DNA of 64,000 nucleotides from Takakia lepidozioides (lineage: Eukaryota; Streptophyta; Takakiopsida; Takakiales; Takakiaceae): assembly GCA_030704615.1 (NCBI GenBank), contig CM060733.1, positions 47,556,001 through 47,620,000 of the forward strand. The letters are read 5' to 3'. How positions within the stretch are numbered: the stretch's first letter is position 1; each line of letters opens with the position of its first letter. Shown piece by piece: positions 50,481-61,460 of the stretch. Both the position numbers and the translations under genes were made by a program. Below the pieces are notes generated by a model, which saw only the letters and a program-made list of their open reading frames with translations, did no database searches and was not told the origin of the DNA.

Positions 50481-51286
50481 GAGAAGATGTTTTGTGCGGC
50501 AGGCAGTCTAACAAAGGCTCTACAGACTTTAAACCAAGGAGGCATTTCAGAACATATGTCTGTCTCTTGCTTAAGTGCATCGAGATGGAAGGTCTGGAAG
50601 CTGGAAAGCAGATGCACACTCACATTATCCAAAGTGGATTCCCGCCAAATGTTTTTCTACTCAACACCCTTGTCAACATGTATGTTAAGGGCATGAGCAT
50701 CATGGATGCTCACCAAGTGTTCAACAGAATGGCTCAACCATCTGTGATCACGTGGAACATGATGCTTGTAGGGTATGTATAGCAAGGGCGTGGTATGGAG
50801 GCCTTGGTGACCTATGATCAAATGATGGGGGAAGGGGTGAAGCCCGACCACATCACGTTTCTGTGCATTTGCAAGCCTGTCAGCTCTGGAAAAGGGTGAA
50901 GAGGTGCATGGCGATCAAATCTGGAATTGTACCCGATGTCATTCTGAACACTGCCCTGGTGGAAATGTATGTCAAATGTGCGTGCATCGAGGATCCAAAG
51001 GGAGTGCTCGACAATATTGGCTGAAAGAGATGTGGTGTCGTGGAGTGTGATGATTGCAGGATATGGACAGCAAGGGTGCTGGATGGAGGCTTTGGAGACC
51101 TATGAGCAAATGATGTGCGAAGGGGTGAAGCCCAAACACATCACATTTGTTTTTGTTTGCAATGCGTGTGCAAGCCTGGGAGCTCTGGAAAAGGGGAAAG
51201 AGGTCCATGGTGACATCGTCAAAGCTGGAATTGTACCAGATGTCATCCTTAACACTGCCCTGGTGGACATGGATGCAAAATGTGGG
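50470..51286 (+). pseudogene. Pentatricopeptide repeat (PPR, PLS-type) remnant
   Basis: RNA-editing-type PPR units are plain: LEAGKQMHTHIIQSGFPPNV, FLLNTLVNMYVKG, ITWNMMLVGYV, a stop, then MEALVTYDQMMGEGVKPDHI. After a frame change come VVSWSVMIAGYGQQGCWMEA, YEQMMCEGVKPKHITFVF, ALEKGKEVHGDIVKAGIVPD and ALVDMDAKCG. The family acts in organelle RNA processing. The frame is broken by a TAG near 50781 and by frameshifts near 50880, and the gene is cut at 51287 by a poly-T tract. Confidence 0.88.
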
Positions 51287-51400
51287 TTTTTTTTTTTTTT
51301 GAAATTGAAATTGAAATTGAAGCAGATCTCGCCAAGTTACGGCTGCCAAAAGTTGACTGGAGGCCCATTGCGCGCCGAGCGGCCACTTAGGGGTTAAACA
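51287..51400 (-). mobile_element. Retroelement 3' end (poly-T, then GAAATT repeats)
   Basis: Fourteen Ts followed by three or more GAAATT units interrupt the PPR remnant. On the minus strand this reads as a retroelement tail. The other side ends near TTAGGGGTTAAAC, which matches the TTTAACCCCTAA motif seen at 7190 and 57908. Confidence 0.5.
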
Positions 51401-51406
51401 ATACTT

Positions 51407-52700
51407 TTGGATACGCCCTCGTTCTTGTTTATTTCGTTCCCTTACATTACCTCTACAACTTACATGGAGATAGGCTTAATTTCTGCTAATAGTTTATCTC
51501 TTTCAGCAGTCTCACCCAACCCAAGAGATCTTAAGCAGGAGCGTGTGAAAGTCAAACTCAATGGGACGGTTGTGCACAGAACCATGGTTGGCTCATGTGG
51601 CTGTACAAGGAAATACCTGGAACAGAGGCACACCAAAATTCCTTTAACCCAGTACAATGCAGTTGGGCATCTTAATGAGCTGATGGCCAGCAGTAGGATC
51701 TGTTTTGGAAGTATTTTTCAAGATGCATTCACGGCAACCTATCACTCTGGGCCTCATCAAGGACACCGACTTTATATATGTAAGAGGAAAGAACTCCAGG
51801 CTTACATTCACAATGTACCCATTCTAACTTTTAAGACCCATTCATTCTTTCTGTCTCACAGCTCAGTTCTGGATGGTGAGCCTCTCATCTCCACTTCATC
51901 TTATTAATAACCAATTTGTGAATGGACCACCAAATCACCACAGAGCATTGACAAACTCTTCAAGGCAAGCAATTCACTTTGAAATTATAAATCCCAAATC
52001 TTGCCAAGACCGTGCAATCAGACGCAAAATAAGTAGATCCCCAAGTACGACATTTCCTTTCTGTGTTCTCTCCCATGATAAATTTCAGTACATCACAAGC
52101 TTTGTGCCAACAGACAAATTGGTTTCCTTCCTATAGTAACACACTGAAATAATGATGCCACAATGCTACAACAGGTATAGTGGTAAGTACAATTGACCAA
52201 CCTACAACCCTGCTTAGAGAGGGTTCATATCCTGAGAGCCTATGCATTGTTCATAAAAGACTCAATTTCCCCAATAAGTTTTGGGCTGCCGATGTTCCTC
52301 ATTGAATGAATGTAATGTGGAGATCAAATATCGAAGGACTGGACCCCTTCTCTCCATAAATGACTAGCAATGTCACAAACTGTATGTTACATGCTCCAAT
52401 TTGAAGAAGAGTTACACAAAGGTGTTTTGTACCTGCTCCTTATCTCGCTCCATTCCTGGATCCGAAAGTCTTGGCTCTGTCTTTTGAAGTTTACTTGATC
52501 AGACTTTCACAGTCACAGCTAGAAATTGGAACAGGGATTCTTTGTCTGACATCCGCAAGCACAATATCTGTCTCTGCAGAGGACCACTCACTGCAAAGTC
52601 ACCTGTTGCTCAGCTAGACATGGCATATGTGGGCCTCCTCTGACTGCATATCATTTTCAGAAATGAAGTACAATATTTTCGTTTAGAAGTCCAAAACAGA
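51407..52700. other. Intergenic, one unassigned frame
   Basis: A 166-codon frame (51407-51907, +) has a plausible middle part (LKQERVKVKLNGTVVHRTMV) but no known domain. A weak SINE-like unit (GGTATAGTGGTAAG, then GGTTCATATCC) lies at about 52170-52245. Most of the rest is probably 3' flank of the next gene. Confidence 0.35.
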
Positions 52701-52791
52701 GAGGAGGAAACTTTTACTGAACCCCCTGCCTCTGAATGCAGCTTGCTCCTGCAAAAAGACAAGAAAAGCACTGATGGACCGGCAGACTTGT

Positions 52792-54096
52792 TCAATCATC
52801 AACTTCATAAAACTTCTGTAGAGCTGCCTTTGCTCTTAAAACCTGTGATTTCATGCGTGGTGAGAGCTTTGGATCTGCGAGATAGCCATCGTAAGCACGC
52901 AACCGTTCAGGATAGTGCTCATGGGCTGCTTTAGCTGCAACTGTGCTTGTAGAATCACATCCATCAACATTACAACCCTTTCCACCAGATTCTGCCGTGT
53001 CTTGCAATTGATCTAAGCTTTCTGACTTTGGAGAGTGGTTGTTGGCACTCGAGCATGAACCCACTTCACTGATGCAAGAGCTAGGAGAAAGGGCTGTGTC
53101 ACATGCCCTGACTTGAGAATTGGTTCCAAGGGTTTGCAGTTCCTCGGTGCTTAAATCCGCAAAATAATGCTTCATGGGAGTGGAGACACTAGCAGTCGGT
53201 TCTTTGTTGTCAGGTAGGTTATCTGACGGAGCATCCCTCGCAAGTGGCGCTGTTCCAGTCACAACCAATGAAGACGCTTCCTTGCTAGATTCCTCCGTTA
53301 ACCCAGAATAACTCTGAACTGAAGACGCCTCACGTAAATTTGTAGTAGAGTTGGCTGACTCTGGTGTTGTCTCTTCGTACTGGAAGGTCTCCTTTGGAAG
53401 AAGCGACGCAGCGCCCATCGCTTCGTTGATCTGAACAGATGGACGTCCAGTTTTGAAATGCTCCTCCCCACTCATCTGAACCCCAGGTTTGTCATCATAT
53501 GTTGGTGAGGCCCCAGATATCCCTGAATCTTGCCCAGCAACCTTCATCCTCTGCTCTGGAGAAAGTCCAACATCTTCAATCTCTCCTCTCTCCCGCGACG
53601 AGATAGATGTATTATCTGTCTGCCTAGAACTTTCCTCTATAGCACACGACGAAGTATCATCATGCGTCGAAGAGGGTGTGACCAATTCCTCTAAACCATT
53701 TGACTCCGTACCGTGAGATGGAGTTTCACTGCCACAACGTAATTCCACATGCCTTACCAGCACAACCTCTGTGACCTCCTTCCCATCTTTCAGCTGCAAA
53801 GTATCGGTCTCTACAGAATGCAGATTAGCCCCATCGACATTCGTTGAGACCTCATTTGAAGAATATGGTACAACACCCGCTTTCTCTGGCTTCTCATCTA
53901 ACCGTTGTTTGCGTGGAGAGCCTTCCAAATTCTCGTCCGACATTTTCTTAGATGAGCCAGACTTCTTGGCAGCTCTCCAGCCAACGAATACGGCTGCTCC
54001 GGCCAGGAGGCCAGCCATTGGCATATGCTTGTCCCTACCGTGCAATACAAGGCCTGCCATAGCTGCAAAAGCTACTGGACGTGTCCAGCCCGCCAT
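52792..54096 (-). CDS. Intronless 434-residue protein with N-terminal hydrophobic segment, unknown function
   Basis: I do not recognise a named family. Residues about 8-42 are hydrophobic (PVAFAAMAGLVLHG, then MPMAGLLAGAAVFVGWRAAK), fitting a membrane anchor followed by Lys and Arg. Residues about 45-370 are Ser, Thr and Glu-rich and low in complexity, so probably disordered. The last 45 residues (YPERLRAYDGYLADPKLSPR, then MKSQVLRAKAALQKFYEVDD) are helical and look like the conserved part. A clean frame over 1.3 kb without repeats argues for a real gene. An organelle-membrane protein is one possibility. The ATG at 54096 is the first in the frame. Confidence 0.75.
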   Translation of the reverse strand: MAGWTRPVAFAAMAGLVLHGRDKHMPMAGLLAGAAVFVGWRAAKKSGSSKKMSDENLEGSPRKQRLDEKPEKAGVVPYSSNEVSTNVDGANLHSVETDTLQLKDGKEVTEVVLVRHVELRCGSETPSHGTESNGLEELVTPSSTHDDTSSCAIEESSRQTDNTSISSRERGEIEDVGLSPEQRMKVAGQDSGISGASPTYDDKPGVQMSGEEHFKTGRPSVQINEAMGAASLLPKETFQYEETTPESANSTTNLREASSVQSYSGLTEESSKEASSLVVTGTAPLARDAPSDNLPDNKEPTASVSTPMKHYFADLSTEELQTLGTNSQVRACDTALSPSSCISEVGSCSSANNHSPKSESLDQLQDTAESGGKGCNVDGCDSTSTVAAKAAHEHYPERLRAYDGYLADPKLSPRMKSQVLRAKAALQKFYEVDD

Positions 54097-54510
54097 TCCA
54101 ATACTCTAATGCAGACTCGACAGGCCTCGATTGCCTGACGTCCAGAGAAAATAATTGCACAAAAAGCCAGGCCCGCTCCGTGATCCCTCCCTCCCTCCAC
54201 TTGAAGTTCTACCACAGTCTCCCACCCATTTGAGAAAACCTGCACCTCCGTTCCGGAGTCCACCAGCAACTAAACTACAGTGTGAAAAACCAACCTCGTC
54301 ACAGACAATCTTTTCGAACAGGCTGCTCCAAGTATCTATCCTTAGATAAAAGTTCGGCAAATGAGTAACTACCCAAATGTTCAACGAAGAATCCACGACA
54401 CAAATACACCAGAAAAACAACAGACTCTTCTATTCATAAGACCCAATTCTCAAAGATGTCGCACATGCGCAAGATTGTACTGCGATCTTCGTAATGGCTC
54501 CACCCTAAGA
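54097..54510 (-). promoter_or_regulatory. Upstream region of the 434-residue protein gene
   Basis: Short non-coding stretch between the gene start and the LINE tail. It includes CT-rich sequence near 54180-54210. The LINE inserted about 415 bases upstream of the start codon. Confidence 0.4.
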
Positions 54511-54511
54511 C

Positions 54512-57165
54512 TTTTTTTTTTTTTTTTTGGAAAACGGGATCAAAATCCGGAAGTATATTAAAAAATGAGAAGAGATACAAGAGGAAAAAATAACTTATGG
54601 GGCGTGAAGGCGTGAGCACATGGGGAACATCCCGGAGGGAAACACAAGGGGGAAGGGAGATTGACGGAGTAAACCGAAGAAACAGGAGGGAGCTCTAGGT
54701 GTGCAAGGAAAGGTACCAGAGCCATATTGATGAAAGATAAAGCTGGCGAAAAACGGGTTTGAACTGGGGCAGGGAACAGTCTGCCCCTACAAGAGCTAAT
54801 GCATCGAAATGATACGGCTGCAAAGGAGGATGGTTACTCCAGGACAGGGGGATTCTGGCAAAACTGTTTGTCCTCTGGCAAGTTTGAGTAAGAAAACCAG
54901 AGATGATGAGGGAACTAAGTAGCATAGAGATCCAGGATCAGGGCTTCAAGCTAATAACCGTAGCTATCCGATAACGGGATCCCACAGGGGTGCAGTAAGA
55001 TAGCTAACTAGCATCAGGTATATCTGCTCTGAAGTCCCTCTGTGTCTTTGCTTTAGGGATTTTTAGTTTGCGGTGTCTCCAGTTCACCTCTACCTCTTCA
55101 GAGCCCATCGGAGATTTGCCATTGATCGGGGAAGACGTAGTGCCAGGTAATGGTAGATTCAGAGGACCTGATGCAGAGGATGTGTTCTTTCCCCCATGAG
55201 TTATCAAAGCAATTGATGAGTTCTTGCCTCTTCCTCTCACTACACCTGCCACAAGCTGCCAACAACGAACCCCAGGCCCCTCAGTCATGAGGTCTGCAAA
55301 GATCTTATGCAACAATAACTTATGCTGGGAGAGCGCGCCTCATACAAAAAGAAACATCTGGATTTCCACAGAGACCACAGGGTGTGAGCCCTAAGGCAGG
55401 CCCACACCGGACAAGAATTCCACAGCCGACCTTGGCTCCAATTAAGGAGCAGCAACAGCGAACATTGAGAACAACCAGGTAACCAGTTGGAATAGTAGGC
55501 TATCACTAATCTCCACACTCTGGCTGCCATATTACAACTGGTGAGGCAGTGTTCGATTGACTCCTCCACATTACCAGGGCATAATAGACATGTCAGATTC
55601 CCCTCATAAGAGTGAGCAGCCATTGGCAGAATCCTGTTGGCAATTTTCCACAAGAAAGCAGCTATCTTGGAGGCCCTGTCTTTCCTCCAGATGTCCTTCC
55701 ATATGAATTTCCATTGGATCCTTGCATTAGGGAAATGCTGCCACTTTTTAGCCCATTTGTTTGTGAAGTTCGCCGAACCAAGCAATAGCCTGTACCCTAT
55801 CTTAGCAGTGTACCCCAAGAATGGAGTCTTGGCTGGATTCATCCAAGCCCACTCCCTAGGATCAAACTAAGACCAGCCAGCGGGATGGACATAAACCAAG
55901 CAAGTTTCGAGTGCAAGGCCCATTGTGTATCCATACCCGGGGGAGGTAAGGGATTGGCAGCCCCTGTGACCAAGTCTATGACTGTCCTCCACATTCTTTC
56001 TACAATGTGACCCTTTTTCTCTGATACTACAATTTAGGTGCCTTACATTTCGCTAGTCAAATTTTACGGAGCTTCTCAACAATTGTTTTTACAGGCATTC
56101 CAAATTGAGGACCATGCTTGAGAACCCACCTAATTAGTGTGCTTGGAACCGTGAACCAGCCACTTCAACGAGGGGGACCAGAGGCTGGAGTTTTTTGGAG
56201 AAGCATGAACAAGGTGTTCACGAACCAACTTACACCAAGGGCTGTTGGCCATCTAGAAAGAGCGCGGGATCCATCTCGCCAGGAGCGCAACAATCTGCCT
56301 CTCTGAGTCCAGGATCCCCAAACCTCCTCCATCCTGGGTCGGCACAATTGGGCCCATGAGATGAGGGCTCTTCTCCTAGGGCTTGATGTCGTGGCGCCCT
56401 ATAGAAAATTGCGTAAAAGCACTTTTATTTTTTGGACCACAGCGGACCCTGGACTCCAAACAGAAGCAAAAAACCATATGGCAGCTAGAAGAATCTGATT
56501 AAGTACCAGGGCTCTTCCTGCCAAGGAGAGCCAGGTTGAGCTCCAGTAGGCAATGTTCCTACGGAGCTTAACCAACACTTGGTCAAAAAGCTGGTCTTCC
56601 ATGATATCATGCCCTATTTGAAATCCAAGCAAAGTGTGAGATTGACCTTCCCTTAACCATCTCAGACCCAGGTCAGCCCCCCATAGTGGGCAATGCTGAG
56701 CAATGGAGGAATCTGGAAGCTTAGATAGCAGCCCCACCGGCTTAGGCCAGTTAATCTTGAGACCAGATGCCAGGCAAAAGGTGCCAAGTGTTGAGCATGC
56801 CCTTTCTACATTATGAACAGATCTGTTGTCTATCAACATGACAGTATCATCTGCATACATAGAAGTTTTCACAAATGGGAAGAGCCCTTGGGATGGTGGG
56901 TTAAGCCCAACGAGGTCCTCTTTTGCGTCAAGAAAGTGTCCAAGGCAATCAGCAGCCAACAAAAACAGATAAGGGGCCAGGGGGCAGCCCTGTCAGACTG
57001 ACCTATGCAGGGGAAAGGAAGTGGATACGAGACCATTAACCACAACCTTACTTGAGGCAGAGCTGAGAAGAATGTTGACCCATTTCAAGAAGGATCCTCC
57101 AAATCCTGCCATAAGAAGGACACTGTTAAGAAATTCCCAGCTAATGTTGTCAAATGCTTTTGGGG
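54512..57165 (-). mobile_element. LINE (non-LTR retrotransposon), 5'-truncated
   Basis: Its 3' end is a 17-base poly(T) on the plus strand (54512-54528), i.e. a poly(A) tail. Reading 5' to 3' on the minus strand: KAFDNISWEFLNSVL (about 57130), then FPLHRS and RQGCPLAPYLFL at the frame junction near 56990, SMYADDTVML (the YADD catalytic box), RNIAYWSSTWLSLAGRALV, and a C-terminal zinc-binding reverse-transcriptase region (WKDIWRKDRASKIAAFLWKI, CLLCPGNVEESIEHCL) at 55285-55842. The endonuclease and most of the N-terminal reverse transcriptase are missing. Stops and frame changes show it is dead. Confidence 0.9.
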
Positions 57166-57189
57166 GCGTGCTAGATTGTGAGCAGCTCA

Positions 57190-59690
57190 CATGAGCAGAA
57201 AAAACTGTGAGCAGGATTCTGCTCACAGTTTTCGCCCTATTACCGCATACATGTACCTGCTGGAAGCCCTATTACCGTGGACTTCAAGCGTCAACAAGGG
57301 AGTCTTTTTTTTTAAGAGTGAGCCTGCCGATTAGCAGCAACATTGTGGAGTGGTTGATTAATGTTTGAGTGTGTTTTGAAAAGGAGTTGGATGAAAGGAG
57401 TGGATGAAGGATGGATGAATGTGCGATGAGAAAAGATGGATGAGAAAGAGAGTGGATGAGAAAGAGAGTGGATGAATGAAAACGACGAATTCAGACCGGG
57501 ACCGCTAAAGGAAGCCCAAAAACACATCTTCAAACATGCAAGGTAGGAAACTGGTGCTTCATAAATGCTTGTCTTAAAACAAATGAGTCATTCCGAAAAA
57601 GCACTTCCACTGCTATCTGATTTTGAGCCCAAAACTGATGCAAAACTGTCTATAAAGATACTAGCCCTGCTCTACACAAAACCACCTCTGTCGTGGACCA
57701 CAAGAGGGGGAGATGAGAGGAGATGAATGTGCCAGATTAAGGTGGCGTTGACACCACCTTAATGCCGAGCCTGTTTCCCTCTGTTTCCCTCTACGAACAT
57801 GGCTGCTCGCCAAGGCTGTTATGTAGTTTTTATTGTTTTTTTTAATTTTTGGGGTGAATTGTCATGTTCCAAGAGGGGCTGGGAATCAAGGTGTCGTTGA
57901 CGACACCTTAACCCTTAAGTTCCCAAGCGACCTGAATCGGGTCACTTTGAATTTGCAGTTCGACCTAATTTTTGCAGATCGGGCCCACTCCTGAAGCTTT
58001 AATGACAAGGGATTTGTCTCGAGTATGATGCAAAAAACAAAAAAAAAACAAAACAAAAGCTTCAACCTACAAAACATATCTTAGATCTCTCATTTACGTT
58101 TTGGGGCCTGAAAAGGGCTCGTTGACCGCTGACGTGGCAGGTAAACAAGCCCAAAACATATTGCACTCCAAAGGCCATTTTTGGCATAAAATTAGCAATT
58201 TTGGAAAAAGCACTTCACCTTGTGGTGTGTGAGCATTACATACACACATCCACCATTGGCTTTTAAAAAATTTGTAGAAAAAAAAGTACTTAATTTGGAG
58301 GCACATTTTCTCGTGTCAATTTTGAGATTTCAACCCCCATGTAATTGCATGAATAGCAACCATAGGTGAAAAAATCAGTTGGACCTGCAATTTAGTGGGG
58401 TCATAGCCACTCCACTATTGATTTGGAAATGGTGGGTCTTGGGGCAAGCAAAATTTGATAAAGCTAGGTTTTGATTTGGTCAAACCAATTTCTTTCTCAC
58501 TTTTTCTTTCGGACCTGATATTTGAAGTCCACTCCAACCAACGCTATAATCTCACAATTTCCACGGTGGACTTGGCTACTTTTTTGGTATGTCATGCATA
58601 AATGAGCTGGGCCCATTGCTATAAGGCTGGAATCTCTGGATGATTTTCGGTAGGTTTCTAGGGGCAATTTACTGCAGCTAGGTACCCAAAATTGGTAAAA
58701 GTCAAAAAAGGGCTTGGGAACTTCAGGGTTAATCTGGCACATTCGGAAGGAAAAAAAAAACAAAAGAAACAAAAACTGATATATATGTATAGTTCCTTCC
58801 GAATATATATATATATATATATATATAGTTCCTTCCGAATGTACCAGATTAAGGTGTCGTCAACGACACCTTAATTCCCAGCCCCTCTTGGAACATGACA
58901 ATTCACCTGCCACCTTAATCTGGTTGGTCTTCTGGGCTGGAATTAAGCTCTAACAGGGGCTGGGAATTAAGGTGGCGTTGACACCACCTTAATGCAGAGC
59001 CTGTTTCCGTCTACGGACATGGCTCCTCATCAAGGCTTTTACTTCATTTTTATTTTTATTTTTGGTTTTTGGGGTGAATTGTCATGTTCCCTGTGAGAGC
59101 TGCGAATGACGCCACCTTAATGCCTAGCCTGTTTCAATGGTAGAACATGGCTGTTCGCTTAGGTTTTGTTTTAATTTTAAATATTTTAATTGGTTTTTGG
59201 GTTGGATTCCCATGTGCCGTTTGAATTAGGGTTACCATTCTGGGTTTCTGGCTTCCGTTCCTGCTTTGGGGTTTGGGGTTTATCATTGCGGGCATGGGTT
59301 TTCGGTTTATGGTTTTCCATGGGGGTTTGAAATTTGGGTTGCGGGATCAATGTTTGTAGTTACGGTTTCTCCGTGTTTCTCCGGGTATAGAATTTGTCAT
59401 CAATGCCATGTTTGCCGTATAATCAATTTTATTTCAGTACATGCATCCTCCACTCTTCAGGACTCACGTTCATCCCACATTCATCCATGCCTCTTTCATC
59501 CGTCCATTTTTTATGACATATTCATCCCACATCCATGCATGGAGCACGACATGGTTTGGTCCCTGGCGGCCGACGTGAATTTGCATTCAGAACAGTTTGC
59601 GTCCACAGCCCTTGTATTACCTCGGCTGTAGGCTCTACTTCCATAATTTGCTCACGCTTAAAATCTGCTCACGCTTAAGGATTCTGCTCA
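57190..59690. mobile_element. Nested non-autonomous elements with inverted arms
   Basis: GTGAGCAG/CTGCTCAC motifs occur at both outer edges (57175-57232 and 59650-59692). GGATGA-rich repeats at 57390-57480 are mirrored by TTCATCC-rich repeats at 59440-59540. Inside, a 57-bp arm (57854-57910) is inverted at 58850-58906. Four near-perfect palindromes of the TTAAGGTGNCGT..ACGNCACCTTAA type lie at 57738, 57888, 58849 and 58967. A TA microsatellite lies at about 58805-58827. There is no coding capacity. It looks like one element inserted into, or duplicated within, another. Confidence 0.6.
57201..57232. repeat. Perfect hairpin, 14-bp arms
   Basis: AAAACTGTGAGCAG, then GATT, then CTGCTCACAGTTTT. 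It lies just outside the truncated LINE. Confidence 0.9.
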
Positions 59691-59692
59691 CG

Positions 59693-59925
59693 ATGCAAAG
59701 CGCACTACAACAGATTTCGGCTTTTACGTCTGCTATTTTCCAGTTATATCAGCATTTTATGACTACATGAATGCCCAGTTAGATAAACCTAGTCAGTTGT
59801 GACAAATGAGTCGTAAGCGCCATAGAGTCATATCTGCCAGTCGTGGAGCTAACTGTTGACGTGGCAACGGGGACGCCTAATCATAGTCATTGATAAGACC
59901 GTAGTAAATGACTGCGAATGCATGT
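59693..59925. other. Spacer before the G-box array
   Basis: No gene is seen. An ACCGTAGTAAATGACTG-type string here resembles ACCGTAGTCATGGGCCTGAC near 60363 on the far side of the array. Confidence 0.3.
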
Positions 59926-59931
59926 CAGCGT

Positions 59932-60324
59932 CACGTGGAACGGAAGGGATATGCCACGTGTCACGTCAAAGGGAAGCGACTGGGTCTTCACGACTGGCAT
60001 ATACGACTTCCGCGGATTAACCCGAGGACAGCACGTGGAGGATATCAGGAACGACACGTGGCATGACAAGGTGACTTTCCCATATTAACCCCAGGACAAC
60101 ACGTGGATTAGACTGGACATGACACATGGCATGACAATATGGAGCAGGAGGGTCTTTCGTGACTGGCATATATGACTTCGGATGTTTAATCCCAGGTCCA
60201 CACGTGGAGTCAGTTATGTAGGATGGGGGTGGGGTGGTCGTTATGACTGGAACATATGACTTCCATGGCGCACTCTACACGTGGCACGAATATGGGCGAA
60301 CACGAGGGGTGAAAATGGCACGTG
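59932..60324. repeat. Array of eight CACGTG boxes in diverged tandem units
   Basis: CACGTG occurs at 59932, 59955, 60032, 60055, 60100, 60201, 60278 and 60319. Two pairs are spaced exactly 23 bases, and a third pair is 60100 with a decayed CACATG at 60123. Units share GACTGGCATATACGACTTC and ATTAACCCCAGGACAACACG-like blocks. CACGTGGC is the core of plant G-box/ABRE elements. Confidence 0.85.
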
Positions 60325-60666
60325 GCGGAGGCTCTGTGGATGGGAGGTAGTCGTGTACATGACCGTAGTCATGGGCCTGACTCTAGCAGCATTGAAACAT
60401 GAAAGCACATTTGAAATTGGGACATCGATTCAAATACAACGTGACTTAATGTTCTGAGATCCGTTCCATAATCTAATCCAGTGCTGCTACAAAATGCACA
60501 AAGCTGCAAAGTAGATAATTTGGGTGCCGCCATCGAATACGTGGTTCAGATTGCCTTCCGGCAATACCACATTACCCACCCTCGATCCAACCACTCACTA
60601 TGGATTCCAGCCAGGAAAGACACCTTCTAGAAATGTAGGTGGGGACCCTCCTCACCTAAAACGGGT

Positions 60667-61359
60667 ATGTGGATTGAGCTCTCCGAAGCTAGATTGCTTG
60701 GGCTCCACAAGTGGTTGATGACTCACTGCTTTGTTGCTTTGGGGGATCGAGTTTGGCAACAAGTTTCTGGCATACCCATGGGTTTTTCCTGTTCTCCTCT
60801 ATGGTGTAACATTTACTTCTTGTCATATGAACTGAGATTCATCCTCCGTTTGGCTGCTCTAGGACAGTTCCAGCTTATGGCTAAATTCAAATCAGCCTTC
60901 CGGTACATTGATAACATATGCTGGTTGAATGTTGGTGATGCTAAGCTATTTCTTGATCCTTCTACAGACAAAAATAGCTTAAACCCATGGTGGGTTTACC
61001 CACTCAATGTAGTGTGTTGGATCCCGATACTGGTTTATTTCAGTTCCGGAAATATGATAAGAGAAGGATGCTGCCTTTTTCTTACACATAGTACATCCAG
61101 TTCCTTTCTAACCGACCTGTTAATCAGTCTTACAATGTGGTGGTCTCCCAGGCTTTCCCTATTCTGTATATTTCCAGCAGCACTGACTTTGCCTGGAATG
61201 AATGTTGTGTTCTTATCCAAACCCTTGGGAGGAATGGTTTCAAGACCAAGAAGCTGGTTCGAATCCTCATTAAGTTCCTGGAACATGGCTCTTTTCCTGG
61301 TCTCCACTTCCCGTTACACGAGCTTATCACCAAGCTCAGAGGTATAATGGATTCCACAT
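60667..61359 (+). mobile_element. Reverse transcriptase remnant, GIPMG type (Penelope/TERT-like motif style)
   Basis: The frame at 60667 encodes LHKWLMTHCFVALGDRVWQQ, VSGIPMGFSCSPLWCNIYFL, FRYIDNICWLNVGDAKLF and NPWWVYPLNVV. Downstream in another frame follow GLFQFRKYDKRRMLPFSYT, a TAG (61089-61091), YIQFLSNRPVNQSYNVVVSQ and PILYISSSTDFAW, ending at LHELITKLRG. GIPMG followed by SP and an RYIDD box is the reverse-transcriptase finger/palm layout of Penelope-like and telomerase-type enzymes, unlike the gypsy and LINE copies nearby. The box reads YIDN, losing the second catalytic Asp, and there is a frameshift near 61015, so it is dead. No GIY-YIG endonuclease was seen. Confidence 0.65.
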
Positions 61360-61460
61360 GACCTTATACATGTCCTCTTTTGATTCAAGTGACTGATATG
61401 TATTTCCACATGGCCGTATACATGTCCTCTTTATTCAAGTGGCTGATATGTATTGTAGGG
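61353..61460. repeat. Direct duplication, about 53 bp
   Basis: TTCCACATGRCCKTATACAT followed by GTCCTCTTT..ATTCAAGTGRCTGATATGTATT occurs twice in a row, directly after the reverse-transcriptase remnant. Confidence 0.8.
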
